Assembly (NCBI GenBank): GCA_000149265.1
Contig: CH002827.1
Location: 2,985,272-3,049,271 of the forward strand
Origin: Ciona savignyi
Taxonomy: Eukaryota > Chordata > Ascidiacea > Phlebobranchia > Cionidae
Direction of reading: 5' to 3'
Length of the DNA stretch: 64,000 nucleotides
Positions within the stretch are counted from its first letter, which is position 1, and the number at the start of each line of letters is the position of its first letter. The notes beneath the pieces were generated by a model that was given only the letters and a program-made list of their open reading frames with translations, had not been told where the DNA came from and ran no database searches. The position numbers and the translations under genes were made by a program. This document shows positions 26,266-40,100 of this stretch, in pieces.

Positions 26266-29200
26266 TTACTGGAGCGCGACTCGGTTCTCCTTCCCCCACT
26301 TCTTGATGGCTCGCACAATGTATTCGACCTGTGGGTTGTTGGAGCTGCGCAGAAGCATCAAAACCTCTCGTAGTGTTTCCCTGCGAAAGATAATTACGAG
26401 TTTCATTATAGATCCGCAGTTGGATTATTGTGGAAAAACGTTTGTAAGTAAATGGGCAAGGATAGGATATATCGTTTGTTCTAACGGTTAAGTGCGTCGC
26501 CTTTCAATCGAAAGGTTGCAGGTGCGAAACTGGTCGCTAGCTAGTCGGTTGTGTCCTTGGGCAAGGCACTTTACGGACATTGCCTGAACCCAGCGGATTA
26601 ATGGGTTCTACCAAATTAAAGGAACGTATCTGTCATATACAACATACTGCAATAGATCCGGTAACTCGACGGTGGGCGCGAACCCCCCTGGTTTTCCCAT
26701 TCACGGGGATAAATATGAATATCCTATCCTATCTTATCCATGTTAATCAGTAAGGGGGGATAAAAAAATAAAACAGAGTAAGCGACGAACTGGTAATTAC
26801 TTTAATACCATAAGATTTGGCCAGCCGTCTACCATTTAAGAATGATATTTATGCTTTAACCCCGTGAATGGAAAAACGCAAGGGTCGTTATCATACAGGT
26901 AATCGTCAAATTTTCTTTCGCCCATAGTCTGGAGCAATTGTAGTTTGCGGTATATGACTGAAACGTTCAGCACAATTCATTAGTTCACTGACTTCAGGTC
27001 TTGTTCTCCAAGTGCCTTGCAAAAGGAAACAACCGTAACAAGTAAAAAAGTAGATATTAAAAAGAAAAAAAAGATGTCAGACTTTAAAACCCCCCTCCAA
27101 AAAAATAGAAGTTTCGAAGTCACCTTGGTTCTTGTTCGGCAATGATCAGTTGAAACAAACCAACACAGGCGCCCCGCTTACCCTCCCAAAATTCAGGATT
27201 CGGGTCAAGTCTTTCTAACACGTCAAACGCTTTCGCTGAGATGTAAAACTCTCCCATCTGCAATGATAGACGTGATCATGGGCGGCGACTTTAGTAAAAT
27301 GTTGCCGTTGAGAGAACTTTTATGAGGTCACAATCGGCCGTATGCCTTGAACTTATGTAACTATCAATTTAGACTCCTAAAAGATCAAGCCAGGAGTTTG
27401 AGTGTTCAATCTAACTACTCCCCTCGCTGAAATATTGCATGGTCGTTATCTAATACGCAGCGCAGCGTCAATAAAAAGGACAGAATATACCAAATATTTA
27501 TATGTCTACTGATCTGCCCTGTACCGTCATTTTTTTAGGTTTATTGCGAAACAGTTTAGACGTATAAGGTAGCAAAGCTTCATCATAATGACAATGGCAA
27601 TTGTTTCGCATTTGCGACCATATATGGTAATGTCGTTGTTGCTCTTTTCCTCACCACAAGCCTACGCTAATTCAGATCAAAGGTTAGTAAATGTTCGTCT
27701 GTCTGTATCATTTTTCAGCCGTGAGTTTTGGAACATGGTCAAACGTTTTGGCGACGACTTAATGAAGTTCACGATGGAACAAATATTATTAATGGCATTC
27801 ATGCCCTCGTCGCTTTTGTTGAACACGTCCTGTAACACAAGATTAACTAGGTGTCCGAGACAATAAAATGGGCAAAAGGATTAACATCTTTAAACAGGGT
27901 TTGTACCCCATTTGCCTTCACGCTCGTGTTTGCCGCACCATGGAGGGAAACTGCATGATAAAATGAAATTTATGACATTAGGGTTAGTTTTAAACATGGG
28001 GCTAGAATTAGGGTTAGTCTTGGGTTTGAGATTAGTGTTTGGGAGTGGGTTAAAATTAGTTTCCGTAATTTTAGTGAGCAGTTTCCCTCCTTTCCGCTTT
28101 TCCTCCTTTTAGCGTTGCCCTGCAATCCACGGAAAATCTTATTTGGACAGAAGTTCTCATCGGCGTATCTAACACAGATGGAAAACTGCTCGACCGTCGA
28201 ACTATCGGTGGTCTCATGTGCTATAAAGCTATAATAGTTTGCGTTGTTCACCTTTATTAAAATATTAGACAAAAAATGACTTGCGCTTAGTTGGAGAAGT
28301 TCATTATGATCATCGTGGCTTTATAGTCACTTATAGAGCTGCTCAATCCAAGCGGAGATATCTGGGTTATACCTGCCCGATCAATTTAACAATACGCAAG
28401 CCAAACCCTGGCGACAGAGTAAAGGAGTGTATCTAAAATGGCAAGAAGGGCCTTTCTATTTTTTACTTTATTTTCGTTGTGTTGTTGCGTAAAACAGACA
28501 CAACATCTTCGCCATCCCCGCTTTGGAGTTTAATCTCGCGACATTTTACATGATGTTTGGAAGCGCATGTTGCAAGCTAACATCACGATTGCTTTCCTTT
28601 GTTTAACTTGTTGAATCCGTGGATCCAAACTTTACCTTGGCTTTCTAGTATGGCTTTAACGGCTGGACGAATTTAACCGGATTTAAACGCCCATGAACAA
28701 ATTGAACATGCGATGACCTGGGTTAGCCTATTACGAACGCAGGAAAACATTTCAGCGGTAAGTATGTACAAATAAAACACAATACAAATTACAGAGACGA
28801 TTTAATGTGAGTATTATTTAAACGCGCAGGAAATTTTTGTGCGTGATTCTAAAACAGACATTGCATCGTATTTGCAACGTTGCGCCGAAACGGCGGAAGT
28901 CGGCCCTATGGACGTGATAATGATGATATTTGCGTTATTTTTTCATCGTATGCAGAAAATGCCGAAACAATACACGGTGACAAGCGATGTTTGAAGTCCG
29001 CGTTTGTTATATTTATTTAGTTATTTTCACTTTCTTTTAAATGACGTGTTTTAAGTACTGTTCGTTTTTTTCGCCTTGTCCTGTTCCTGGGCCGAGATTT
29101 GCCTCATTTGCCATTATTTAATACTGGGACAAAAATGAATAAACAAAACTAAACCTAAAATCTTAGCAACCACGGGTAGTGTAACTGGTATGTGAGAGAT

Positions 29201-32200
29201 AGATGAGCTATGTTTAACAAACCACACTGAAGTTAAACAAAACAAACAAAAATTGTGTTGAATTCGAAAAAATGGTAAAACTTACCTTGTAGCAATCGTT
29301 TGCAATCATCTGCAAGAGACTAAAGGATTCCCCTGACGTATCCATCTTCATGTAGAGTTCCCATGCTAGCCTTGCCTTCTTGTTCATTATATCTGAGGTG
29401 TGTGGAGAACATTTGTTACTCACAGTCAAATGGTGCTGCCCTTGGGTGATTGAAAAAGAATACAAATTGCTTATTATCATCTGACATTACTGCATAAAGA
29501 TAGCTTGACACATCTTATCGGCCAGAGGATGGATAGATGTTCATTTTCAACCCAGTATTGGTGGGAATAATGTGTGTTTGTAATCTTTATTGAACAAGGT
29601 ATTTCAAAGTCTGTTTTTTTTTTTTATAAAATTGACCACATCTGAAATTTAGAGTAGATTCTAATGGGTTATGTACAATAAGCTGCTTGATAAACCATTA
29701 TTGGTTATTACCAAATCGGATAAACGAGAGACTATTATAAAGATTGATTAACTTTCAGGTTTTAACAAAAACAGCCCTACAACCAGAAATAAATTATTCA
29801 ACACAGATTGAAAATAAGGTGGCATGTTTTAGTTCGTACACTACATAGACATTGTATCATTATATTTGACTCACAGCTTCTTGCCAGCCAACTAAGGTAC
29901 ACATAGTCATTCTTCAACTTTTCGTTTTGAACCAGAAGAAACACCTGTAATAAAACAGTTACAAAACAGAGATAACATAGTAAGTTTGTCCTATTTAATT
30001 GTAGTCGGTCATTTTAAGTACAAGCTATTTGCAATTAAATTGTGCTTAAGCATAGATACCAACTGTTCCTTACGATTTTACTTAACCAGATTTGACAATC
30101 CACAGCTCATTAAATAAAATTATATTCATGTTTAACCCTGTAAATGAAAAAAAACTAAGAAGGTTATCACACAGGCTATCGTCAGATCACCTCGCTCTCA
30201 CAGTCGGGTCACCAGAGCTATTGCAGTGTGTTGTGTCTGATTAACCCTACATTCAATTTGGTAGTAGAACCCATTAATCTTCTGGGTTTAGACAATGTCC
30301 GTTAAGTGTCAGTGTCCGTTAAGTGTCTTGTCCAAGGATACAACTGACTAGCTGGCGACCAGTTTCGAACCTGCAACCTTTTGGCTGAAAGGCAACACAC
30401 TAATCCACCAGGCTATGCGGTCGGACTACTGTATTTAAGACTAAATGCATTGTGGCCTATTTAAACTAGTTCTGGTTAAAGTATAGGCTAAGTAGCTAAG
30501 GTTGGGATCCAAAACCTGATTTACAACCGACAGATAATACATTACACCAATATGTCACCTAACCAGATCACACGATACTGTGAAGGTATTATCAAGTGAA
30601 CTTAGATCTCAGTCTTTAAATAAGTGAGATGCAGGGTTTGTAGGACAAAATTGTGAAAAGCTGGGTAGATTCCTTATCATATAACTTGCCTCCTCTGCCT
30701 CTTTGTAGTTGCCGGATGTTGCTTTGGCTTGGCCATAGTTAAAGTTAAAGACATCATCGTTATAGAAGTAAGACTGTGGAATACAAATATTGCGTTATGG
30801 TAGGTAGAGAAGCAAGGAATGTTATTGATGTTTGTAATGTATGCTTTTTGCAGTGCTGAAGATTTTACAGCGTATGAAAGATATTCTTACTTTAATCGAG
30901 TTTAGATAAATCAAAACGTCGTCAAATTGTTTCAGAAGGAAGAAGCAAGATGCCATGCACTGTCGACCAGGGATAGTGTCTGTGGAATAAACAGAAAGTA
31001 GCCATGTTATTTCTTATGATAAAAACATAATTTTACACAAGTGGGGCAGAAAATAACATACCTGAAACACCTGAACAAAATCATGATTTAGGGTTATAAC
31101 ATACCAATTCTCTGATTTTTACTCGGTTGTAGCAATTTATGCAAAATGCTTGGCCCATTGACATAATAATTGGTTCAACTGAGAAAAAAGCTATATAATT
31201 CCCCTGTTTTCAATTACCGATAATAATCATTGCCTACAAAAATATTTTAAAAGGTCTTTGAAATAAAAGGACACAAAAACAGGGTGCACTGGAGATCCAG
31301 CCAAAGATCATTTGTGTGGTGTGACAAAGGACCATGCTAAGACTACAAGACATGGAAATTCCAACTTGAGTTGCTGACCTTAAATCCTTCCAAGCGGCAA
31401 CAGCCACTTGTAGAACGACCAATAAAAAGTTATGCAAATTACGATTTGATACAAACAACTCACCACATTCGCTGGCGGAGCTTCCGAACATTTGGTAAAA
31501 TTGCTGAGCAACTTTCACATGTTCTCTCTGTATTTCAGTAAGTAACATATATCAAAAAATAGGTTAATTTAACATTCTTAACACACTTTTATAATATTCT
31601 CCACTGTATTTAAAAACTTAATATTCAAATTAAGAATTTTTATATATCTAGATTGTACTGTGTTATAAAGTTTTTTCTAATAGTTTTTAATTCGAATTTA
31701 TGTAATTTACTTACTGATCCTCTTTCCTGTCCCAAAGCAGCGTTTACAACAGCTTTGATTATGTATTCTTGTGGGTTAGTTGGTTCCGTGTCCTTAATCA
31801 ATGCATAAGCTTCGTCAAGGTCATCTGGAAATGATGGAAAACATTTTATCTCTCGTGTACTGCATTAATCCGGTTACCACATCATTGTTGACCCAAGTTT
31901 TAAAACAATTTGCTTCATGTTTGCATATCGCCGTTTTAATAAAATGTTCGAGAAAATGCATTGATAAATTTTGCAGCTAATCATAACATGATAAATTAGG
32001 TCAAGGTGCTTTGGTTGCTGGAGGCATGCAAATTTTCCAGTAATTGGTTGGCTATAAATTAGTTTACTCTTTCAATGTATGTTAATAAGTGAGTATTAAC
32101 CAGTCTTGTTTATAAAATTTACCTTACTTAGTCTTAAATTGATATTATACAATCAATAGTTACTTTACTACCTTACACGTCTCTTCAATTTAATTTACAA

Positions 32201-35200
32201 TTCGTAAGCGTAAGGTTAGACTACATTATATAAATTAATGTAAAAATGTGAAACTGAGAAACACACAGCAAATGTAAGACACACTTTATGCATAAACCGT
32301 ACACAGCAATTATTTTGTATTATTTAAAATATAAGATGATACAAATCTCTCTAAGTATTACATTGCCAGCAATAATTTTTGAAAGAAAGTTATAACAAAA
32401 CATAATTTGAGAACTGTGTTCCGTGTACCTTGTCTTAAGTAATAAATGACCAGGTTAAGTCTTGCTTCAGGTATTACATCAATCAAAGGTGGTAAAACCT
32501 GCAAAGCACCTTCGCCACTTCTGAACACAACCTATATAAACAGATGTATTAGTACTTATATAATTACTATGCAACATATTATACCATAGGGGTCGACTTT
32601 TTGGGGTTGCATGTCAGTGTGATTGTGCNNNNNNNNNNNNNNNNNNNNNNNNNNNNNNNNNNNNNNNNNNNNNNNNNNNNNNNNNNNNNNNNNNNNNNNN
32701 NNNNNNNNNNNNNNNNNNNNNNNNNNNNACAGTATTTTGCACACAATGTGTGATAACTGTACTACACCCGTGCATAAAAACGCTCTTTTTTAAATTGAAG
32801 AGAGTGTATCTTAAGTCATTATAGCACCATAAGCAGATGTGTAGAAATTGTATAATCACTTTTTGGGTCACAGTACCCAATGAAAGTGCCAATTGTAATT
32901 CTTATTTTGTAAAGTCTAAACATCTCATCTCACCAGATTATGCTTCACTAGTTCCGAAGCAAAGCTAAATGAAGAAGATGATATCTCTTGCAAATGCTTC
33001 AGTTCAGCTTCAGCAGCTTTTCCATTGAACAACTTGAAGTGGTTGCATGCTTTTAAGTTCACAGCGATTGCACTGTCTGGATACGTTTGCAAATAAACGG
33101 CCAAAACTTCCTAAAAAGCAAAAAAGGTGAATATATTGTTTGCGTTTCATGGTCTTATGTAAGGGTGGGATTAAATTAGGCTAAGTTCTCCACAAAGCTA
33201 TCACAGTGTACAGAACATAAAACCATACCTGTGAAACATCATAGTAATCCAGCTTGTAGTAGCATAGAGCAACATAAACATTTAAAGCCAAGAATTCCCT
33301 GGGTATATCAATGTGTGTTAATGTATATAAATACCTTTGTTATATTTTTAACACATGACAGTGATACTCAAAACTCATCCAAATATTCATATTTTATTAA
33401 ACTTTCTAAGAAAATATTCTTTTTGTTACTTTTGTATAAATAAACTACAGTTCAAATTTTCACAGGCAGTTTTAATAATGCACCACAAAAATATGTGATC
33501 CATACTAATTACTATGCACAAAATGATAATTTAAAAACATGATTGTAACTAACCTATTCTCAAGTAAGATTCGCTTGTATACGTCAATTGATTCTTGATA
33601 ATGCGATCTCATATAGTGGATGGAAGCAAGGCAGAGTTGGTCTTCAAATTGATCTTGGAGGTTTTTATGGAAGGACATCAACCGTTTTTCGTCATTGAAC
33701 TGAAGTAAAATTGGTGGTATTGTGTTAATTAATACAAAAAATGCCATGATTATACTGAATAAAACTGTCATGGATTTGGCAACGGTGCTTAGGGCACAAG
33801 TTATAAGGTTAATATAATTTCTTATTATTATAAAACAGCTAATAATTTATAAATCACTTATTGTGGATTTCTCCATATGCCAGGATACAAATCACATATC
33901 AAACCGTGACAATTCTGTTATTGTTAAATCTTTATTGACAACCATCATTTATAATAAAAGGGTTATGGCTTACTATTACAAATATTATAAGAGAATCTTT
34001 ACCTTAGTAATATTAATATTGGGAAAGTATATTAATTCTTAGTACTTACCTTATGTGATAAGTGGAACAATAATCTGTTTTGTAAAGACGACTTGGGAGC
34101 TGTAAAACAGTTTAAAATTCAAACAACCACCTAAAAACAACATATTGCAGGGAACTAACCTTAAAAACAATTGTACAATGTGTACTTTAGTTAAAAAAGG
34201 ACAATACAATAGAATAAATTGCACCAGAGAATATGACATTTAAGTAACGAGTTTGTTCTATACTAATTAATAAACAAAATATATATAAAGTTTAATAAGC
34301 AAAACAAATCTACCATGACCTTTTAAAGCAGCATCTTCTGCTTCCTTGTACATTCCTAGATAGAAGAAGCAGCACGACAGATTGGCCCACACGGTTGCAT
34401 CACATCCAGGTTGTTTGCATACTTTCAAGTAAATCTAGTTTGAAAAATAATTTATAAGTAAAAAAAAATATCTGTTTTAACATAGGCTAGCCAATATTTG
34501 AAAGCCTACTCATGTGTGTAAAGCCTACTCTGCAAACTAGATTAGGACTGGCTATTTAATGCCCTTTCTTTCCATACTTTTTGTTTAACTTAAGTACTGT
34601 ACAGAGAATTGTTTAATAGTGCCATTTAAGAACATAACTCTAAATTTCATTTAAGACACTAACTCAAAATTTCATTTAACACCATAACTCCAAATTCGAC
34701 CTCGTATGCTTTCTTGTAATCTCCCAGATGAAATGCACAGTAACCAATCCATAAGTCTGTATCTTTTTCACCTTTTCCTGCTTGTTTGTTGAACTGCAAA
34801 AAAGGTCACGAGTGACAGGACCTGGTTGGAATTATTGCGACCCCAAAAAGAAAATGTTGTTATATATTACATTAATAAAAGCAGGACTAAAAATTGAAAC
34901 AATCAGAAACATTAGGAGATCAATAAAATAAAGTGAAATCAGGATATACAAGCATTTTTTCTCATAAAAAGTAGTATAAGCTTACTACAGATATATATGG
35001 CCCTATTCAACAAAGTTTTTAGTAGGGATCTGTTACTGGAACACATTGATATATATATAGAGATATTTATATATATATACATACAGGCCTGTATATATTA
35101 ACATAAACAATAATACATATATGTGTTATTTTTGAATAAAATATTTTAGCCTACAGAAAACAAACATTAAAACAATCTCTAAATATTTAATGATGAGTAC

Positions 35201-35436
35201 CATACATTTTAACATTGCACAATACCTCAAGAACTGTAATGGCACCGGTATAATCGCGTGATTCCAGTAAATCATCCACTTTTGGCAATTTTTTCTCTTT
35301 TCCCTTCTCCTTTTCCCGAACGATGCTGGATGACCCACCTACTGCTGGCTTTTGGCGGGACAGTATCTAAAAATATGAAGGATGGCATATTTAACCACTT
35401 ATTATTGAAATTGATAACTATGTGTTTGCTCACCAT
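26266..35436 (-). CDS. TTC26: Intraflagellar transport protein 56 (TTC26, DYF-13), complete
   Basis: IFT56 is a TPR subunit of the IFT-B complex, needed for ciliary transport of motility proteins. Seventeen coding exons, all in phase: 35434-35436, 35226-35366, 34701-34793, 34320-34434, 34050-34099, 33554-33699, 33229-33298, 32934-33110, 32429-32531, 31715-31824, 31464-31527, 30891-30979, 30690-30773, 29875-29944, 29286-29392, 27124-27257, 26266-26380. They encode 556 residues, close to the usual length for TTC26. Near-diagnostic stretches include [77 protein letters not shown] and [20 protein letters not shown]. The first coding exon carries only the ATG. The 30690-30773 exon uses a GC donor (GAG|GCAAGT). 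The intron between 27258 and 29285 holds a hAT transposase relic. Confidence 0.97.
26459..26739 (+). repeat. tRNA-derived SINE-like copy
   Basis: A + copy with GTTAAGTGCGTCGCCTTTCA head, GCAGGTGCGAAACTGGTCGC, a short internal deletion near GGTGGGCGCGAAC, and tail ATGAATATCCTATCCTATC. Short GGATA repeats also flank its 5' side. Confidence 0.82.
26841..27036 (-). repeat. Degenerate SINE-like copy
   Basis: A diverged - copy: CCCCGTGAATGGAAAAACGC, then AGTGCCTTGCAAAAGGAAAC on the + strand. It is 100 bp from the preceding, oppositely oriented copy. Confidence 0.65.
27690..28272 (-). pseudogene. Decayed hAT-family transposase (DUF4371 type)
   Basis: Two conserved blocks survive on the - strand inside a TTC26 intron. 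The upstream block (about 28130-28270) reads [20 protein letters not shown], then [12 protein letters not shown], the D-E-T-T-D region of the hAT/DUF4371 fold. The downstream block (27690-27880) reads [11 protein letters not shown], then [16 protein letters not shown], the conserved NLVL and SS-KR region. The blocks are in different frames, with stops between them, and the middle carries low-complexity TTAGGGTTAG-like runs, so it is non-functional. No convincing terminal repeats were found. Confidence 0.72.
30121..30426 (-). repeat. tRNA-derived SINE-like copy
   Basis: A diverged - copy running through the tRNA-like head (CACCAGGCTATGCGGTCGGA on the + strand). A 17-bp unit TGTCCGTTAAGTGTC is duplicated within it at about 30296-30332. 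Intronic in TTC26. Confidence 0.75.
32629..32728. other. Assembly gap, 100 N
   Basis: A run of exactly 100 N, the usual placeholder for a gap of unknown size, inside the TTC26 intron between exons 32429-32531 and 32934-33110. Both neighbouring exons join in phase and no protein sequence seems to be missing. Confidence 0.98.
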
Positions 35437-37130
35437 AATTCTGTAATTTCTTATCCACAAGTATACAACGCCGAGTGCTATAAACTTAAATTTAAATCTG
35501 TTTTCTAGAGAGATAGAAAAGCACAATCTTTAAATCAACTTTTTCACGAAATCCCCTTTGAACATAAAAAAAGCTTGCTATTTTGTCATGGAGTTTTAAA
35601 ATCAGTATTTCAAGCGGTTACGTTTTACCATAGAAAGCTTATGTTCACAGTCGTTGTTTAACGCATGTTTTTAAACCAAAGAATTGTTTAGACAAAATGG
35701 TGCAAAACCTCTCAAAAATGCGATCTCAAATTTTTATGATAAAAATACACACACACAGACGACACAGTGATTCAGCTGTGTCTGTGGTGCAGCATTTTGT
35801 TTTGGTACAATTTAGGAGTTTATCACAAAACGCCTGAAAATCTTTTGTACAATTAAAACGATTACATTAATATTTTTGTTTTTATAATTCTTTATTACCG
35901 TTGTTTTTATAATTCTTTATTTTTACAGAATTGTAGCCTTCATATTATGTATTAATTTTTTGTTTTAATTCAATCGGTTTTAAGATAGTATTTACAATAA
36001 TTTACTTGTCGTTGATATTTCTGGTTCTGCTCTGTCACATGGATAAAATTTTTCTCGTATAGTGAATTTCGATGGTTGGTTGCAGCCTATATTAATATTT
36101 AACAATATTAATTTCTTTGCAGCGACATTAGTAAGAATATTTGATGTTTACCACGCTAACAGAATGAGTCGCTAACATATCACCGAGTAATAGCCAACGC
36201 AATAGCCCAACAAAATTCCCGCCAGAGGGCGATGATGAGAACAAGATTGTAACATAGACAGCAAGTATGCACCATCCGCAATGCAAAAAAACGGAGAGCC
36301 GTAGTTACTAAAAATAGTCGTTTTGGGGCCTACAAATTATTTCAATATTCAAGTTTTTTGTTTGTTTTATTTGAATTTAAAAAGTGACCGGTAAATTCGA
36401 ATTTTGTATAATTAAAACAATCAAAGACAGCCGAGCGATGCACAGAACGGTTCCTAAATCGAGGAGGTCTTCTGTACATCGTAAATAGCCTGAGGGTAAC
36501 AGAAAGACACGCGTGTGTAACATCCAGTAAATAGTGAAATCACCGGAGTTGCAGTTTACAATGAGTTTGTTCGACCACAACCAAATATTGGACTTGTGAA
36601 GTCTTATTGGAAGTCTTGATTGAAACCGAGCCAATTCGCCTTCGTAAAATAATACTTCATGGACTGCCGTTCAGTTCAGCCAAAATGTGCGATTTTTACC
36701 AGATTGGTTTGGAACCCGTGATGGGCTCGCCACTAAGGCTGTTTTAATATGGAAACCGATAAAATGTATCGGTAGCGTTATTCACTCGGGCACAAGTACG
36801 ATGCTCGTTTTCACCGTGTCAACGCGTTATGAGGTTTCTCTGGCGCCATACTTCGGTATTTTAATTGCAATCAAACAACGGAAAGAGTGTGCTTGACTTC
36901 AATCGCAAGGTCAAATGACTCGGACTCGGCTGTACTGTGACTCCGATTTGAAACTTTATCACTCGCGACGCTGCCGTATTGTAATAATAATTTATTTGCG
37001 TTGATGAAACAAAAGTAGGAAGGAAAAAAAATGAAGATAACAAATATAAATTGAGAAATAGTGAACATTGCTTGTAGAAAGCACGATATACATCTTGGTA
37101 CAGTTGGTAAGCGGTGGCAACGGTGAGGTG
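35437..37130. other. Intergenic region upstream of TTC26, downstream of the I-Smad
   Basis: Contains the TTC26 5' UTR and promoter and the Smad 3' UTR. I see no exon. Several short frames are present but lack family signatures. Confidence 0.4.
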
Positions 37131-40100
37131 TCAAGAGCGCTGCGACGAATTAAATAGAATTTCAAGCCAACAAGGGCACGATGTTATTACTTGCCTGCGG
37201 TAATGATCTCCGCCCCAACCTTTAACGAAACTTATGCGCACCGTGTACGGGTTATACGGGCCGGTTCGGGTTACATGTTGGGCGTGCCAATGTTTCAGCT
37301 CGGCGGCGATAGCGTGGTTGAATATTCTGCAGCATTCACCAGGCAGGACTTTGTGGACGAGTTGAGAACGTGAAGCAACTGGCTGAAGAACTGGGGAGTA
37401 GACGAATACAGGGTAATCTCCTCTGTTGTATAAGCTCGCTTCTTGCAGCGTGGGGTCAACGCCGATTGTTACTCCGTGACCAATTAACCTCCGAACTTTA
37501 GCGGAGCGACTTGAACGACTGCTGACTGCGGCGAGACAGAAACCATCGCCTTTCAGTGACTGATCGAACACGTTCACGAATCTATGGTTGACCGGGAAGA
37601 GGCGACCCACCCTGTCCCGTTCTTCCCAATATGCCAACGTGCACCAAACACTGCTTCTGGAACGAGTGACGACGGTTGGGTAGGGGTGTGATATTAACTG
37701 ACTGTCGCCTGAAATAAAAAAAGAAAAATACGTCAAGGTCGCGCTTACAGCAGTTGTCCGGGGAGAATTGTGCAGAGAAAATAACGCGGCAAGCTGCAGA
37801 GTAAATTGCGGTCAGTGACAGGTGTCATATTTGAGATAAGGTAATAATCTATGGTGTTGTGTTACATAAAGCCATCAGTAAACAGGTTTACGTTTTTAAC
37901 GACAGGTTTAAGAGCACAATGCGTTACTTGGTTAAATTGAAACAGCCAGGGGTTTATAGTGTCAAGGAGACACTTGAAGGGATTTAAAACATCGTAATGT
38001 GCAGCTGTTTTTAGCTAATCAAGTATTCCATGTGAATAAACATTCTATTTAATTACGTTTAAACATAAAACGTTGGAATTTGATATCCATTATTTGGTTA
38101 AGTAAAATAGGGATGGTAAATATTTTAATAAAAATGGGATAATAACTATTTAACAAAATGCCAGCGTTGAGCGCAAAACGCCTAAAACCATTGGGCAATT
38201 TTAAGCCGAAAATAAAAAGCAGCGATAAGATGCCGGGCTTCGGCAAACAGCGCATGCCGCGAATTTCGTTTTCGTGTAACCAAACAGAGCGGGGACATTA
38301 TGCTGTCACAATGGCTTTGTGTTCACGCGTCTTTAAAACCAAACAAGAGCGCATAAAATAAAAAACCTCGCCGTTTCACCTGATCGCGCTTAAGAAGTTA
38401 CCTGTCAATAGCTCAGGGAGTGAAATCGGTGAGGTACTAGCGCAGTGGAACAGTTCGTCACGCGACGGAGCCGAGCGATAAGACAAGCTGCAAAAACTCA
38501 CCAACAAACATGCGTGTGGTGAAACGAACAGACAACGGTAATCGTGTTTTAAATATGGCGCTGTTCAGTAATGAAGAAACTTCCTTCATTTTTCGATCGA
38601 TGATCGCGGCGGGACAATGAAGCATTTAAATCACAATTATTGTTTCCATTTTGGCGCCGATGGTGACGCAAGGGGAAAAGCCAACGCTACATGCTTCATT
38701 ATTATTTCAAGACCGGGGACGCTGAAGACGGCACTTGTTGTTTTTCGAGTAGACACACGCACTCCTGGGACACAATGTTACGCTGATATCCTACGTTTGT
38801 TTGCTAGTCGACAAGTCAAATAAGAAAAGCGCACATTCGGGCGATAGATAAGAAACCGACCCCTTGCAGTAGCCGTTTTAAAAAAATTGGCAGAATCTGA
38901 AAACTAAACCGCGTGCCTTCAGGGAAAATGTTAGTCTGGCCTGGAATTAATGCGTGGCGACATTGTATAAGCCGTTAATTAATGCCTTTCGTTTCCTTGA
39001 CCAGTCGGCGCCAGACTTGCTACTAATCCAACTTGTTTTAAGAGCGAAAAGCGTCGGACACAATCGGTTGTACTTGCAGGCGCCCGCAACCATTAAGAAG
39101 CCTGTAATTATATCAACCGCAAATCGACGCACCATAGAAAAAAATGACCGATCAGTGCTTAGACAATAAGCTCTTGTCTAATTTTGTCATGACCTAAGAG
39201 GAGGTAACGCCTTGACCCGATGACGTAGCCCATATTAAATACTTGTAACATGCCCGGTAAGGATAGCACGCTAAATATTCAAAAACACAAGTGCAGTTTT
39301 AAGGCTCACTTATTGGATTAAAATTCCAGTACTTTTATCAATGAACTGCATACAATTTTACTATACCACATTAACCTACTTTTTGAGGAGATCATTGAAG
39401 TGAGTCCCATTTCTGTTTCGGAGGGATAATCATAGTCATCACACAGATTTTTATTTTCTGAAAGAAAACCTTGCATTAATAGAAATATAATGCAATTAAT
39501 AGAGTAAAAATCCGTACGAGTAATTTAAAGACAAACGGATATATAATCTATATTAACAAATAGTATACATGTTTTTGAACCTTGATCGGCATTTTAATTT
39601 ATTACTTTACAAATACTTACCACATAAATTATATCTATTTTTAACTAAACCCTGCTTTATTGATCAAAGTCCAATTTTGTTTAATATAATTAGACATTAA
39701 TGACATAACCTCTTAACCATATCATATATGTGTCATGTTTTATGCAAATCTTTGTTCTGGTAGAAGTAACAAACCACAAGCATATATTATGTGTACCGGC
39801 TCCAGTATTAAAAATATCTGAAATGTTTCAGTTGCTTCTGTAATCAAACCAGTAACTGTTTACGACATACTGAATTTTAACTATCAGAAGGCACTCATAG
39901 TGAAAAAGAGTTGTAGTAATTGTGGCAGTTGGCCAATTCATAAATTTTATCACATTAAGGATTATACAAATAAGTAAATTTTTAAAAACGACAGCTAATA
40001 TTTGTTATAATAAAAACTATGTCCATTTATTTTTAACAAACACTTACCAAGATCGGTGGAATTTTCAAAAGGAGATAAATGCAGTGAGGTAAATGGTAAA

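Noticed and set aside
27588..27866. 92-codon + strand ORF
   Set aside because: It is antisense to the conserved hAT transposase block, which explains its openness; no family signature in its own frame.
35040..35100. AT-dinucleotide runs as a possible replication or structural element
   Set aside because: Ordinary imperfect TA microsatellite, common in AT-rich introns.
38158..39169. Three + strand ORFs of 67-71 codons in an I-Smad intron
   Set aside because: No homology or splice support; the stretch may be regulatory but I have no direct evidence.
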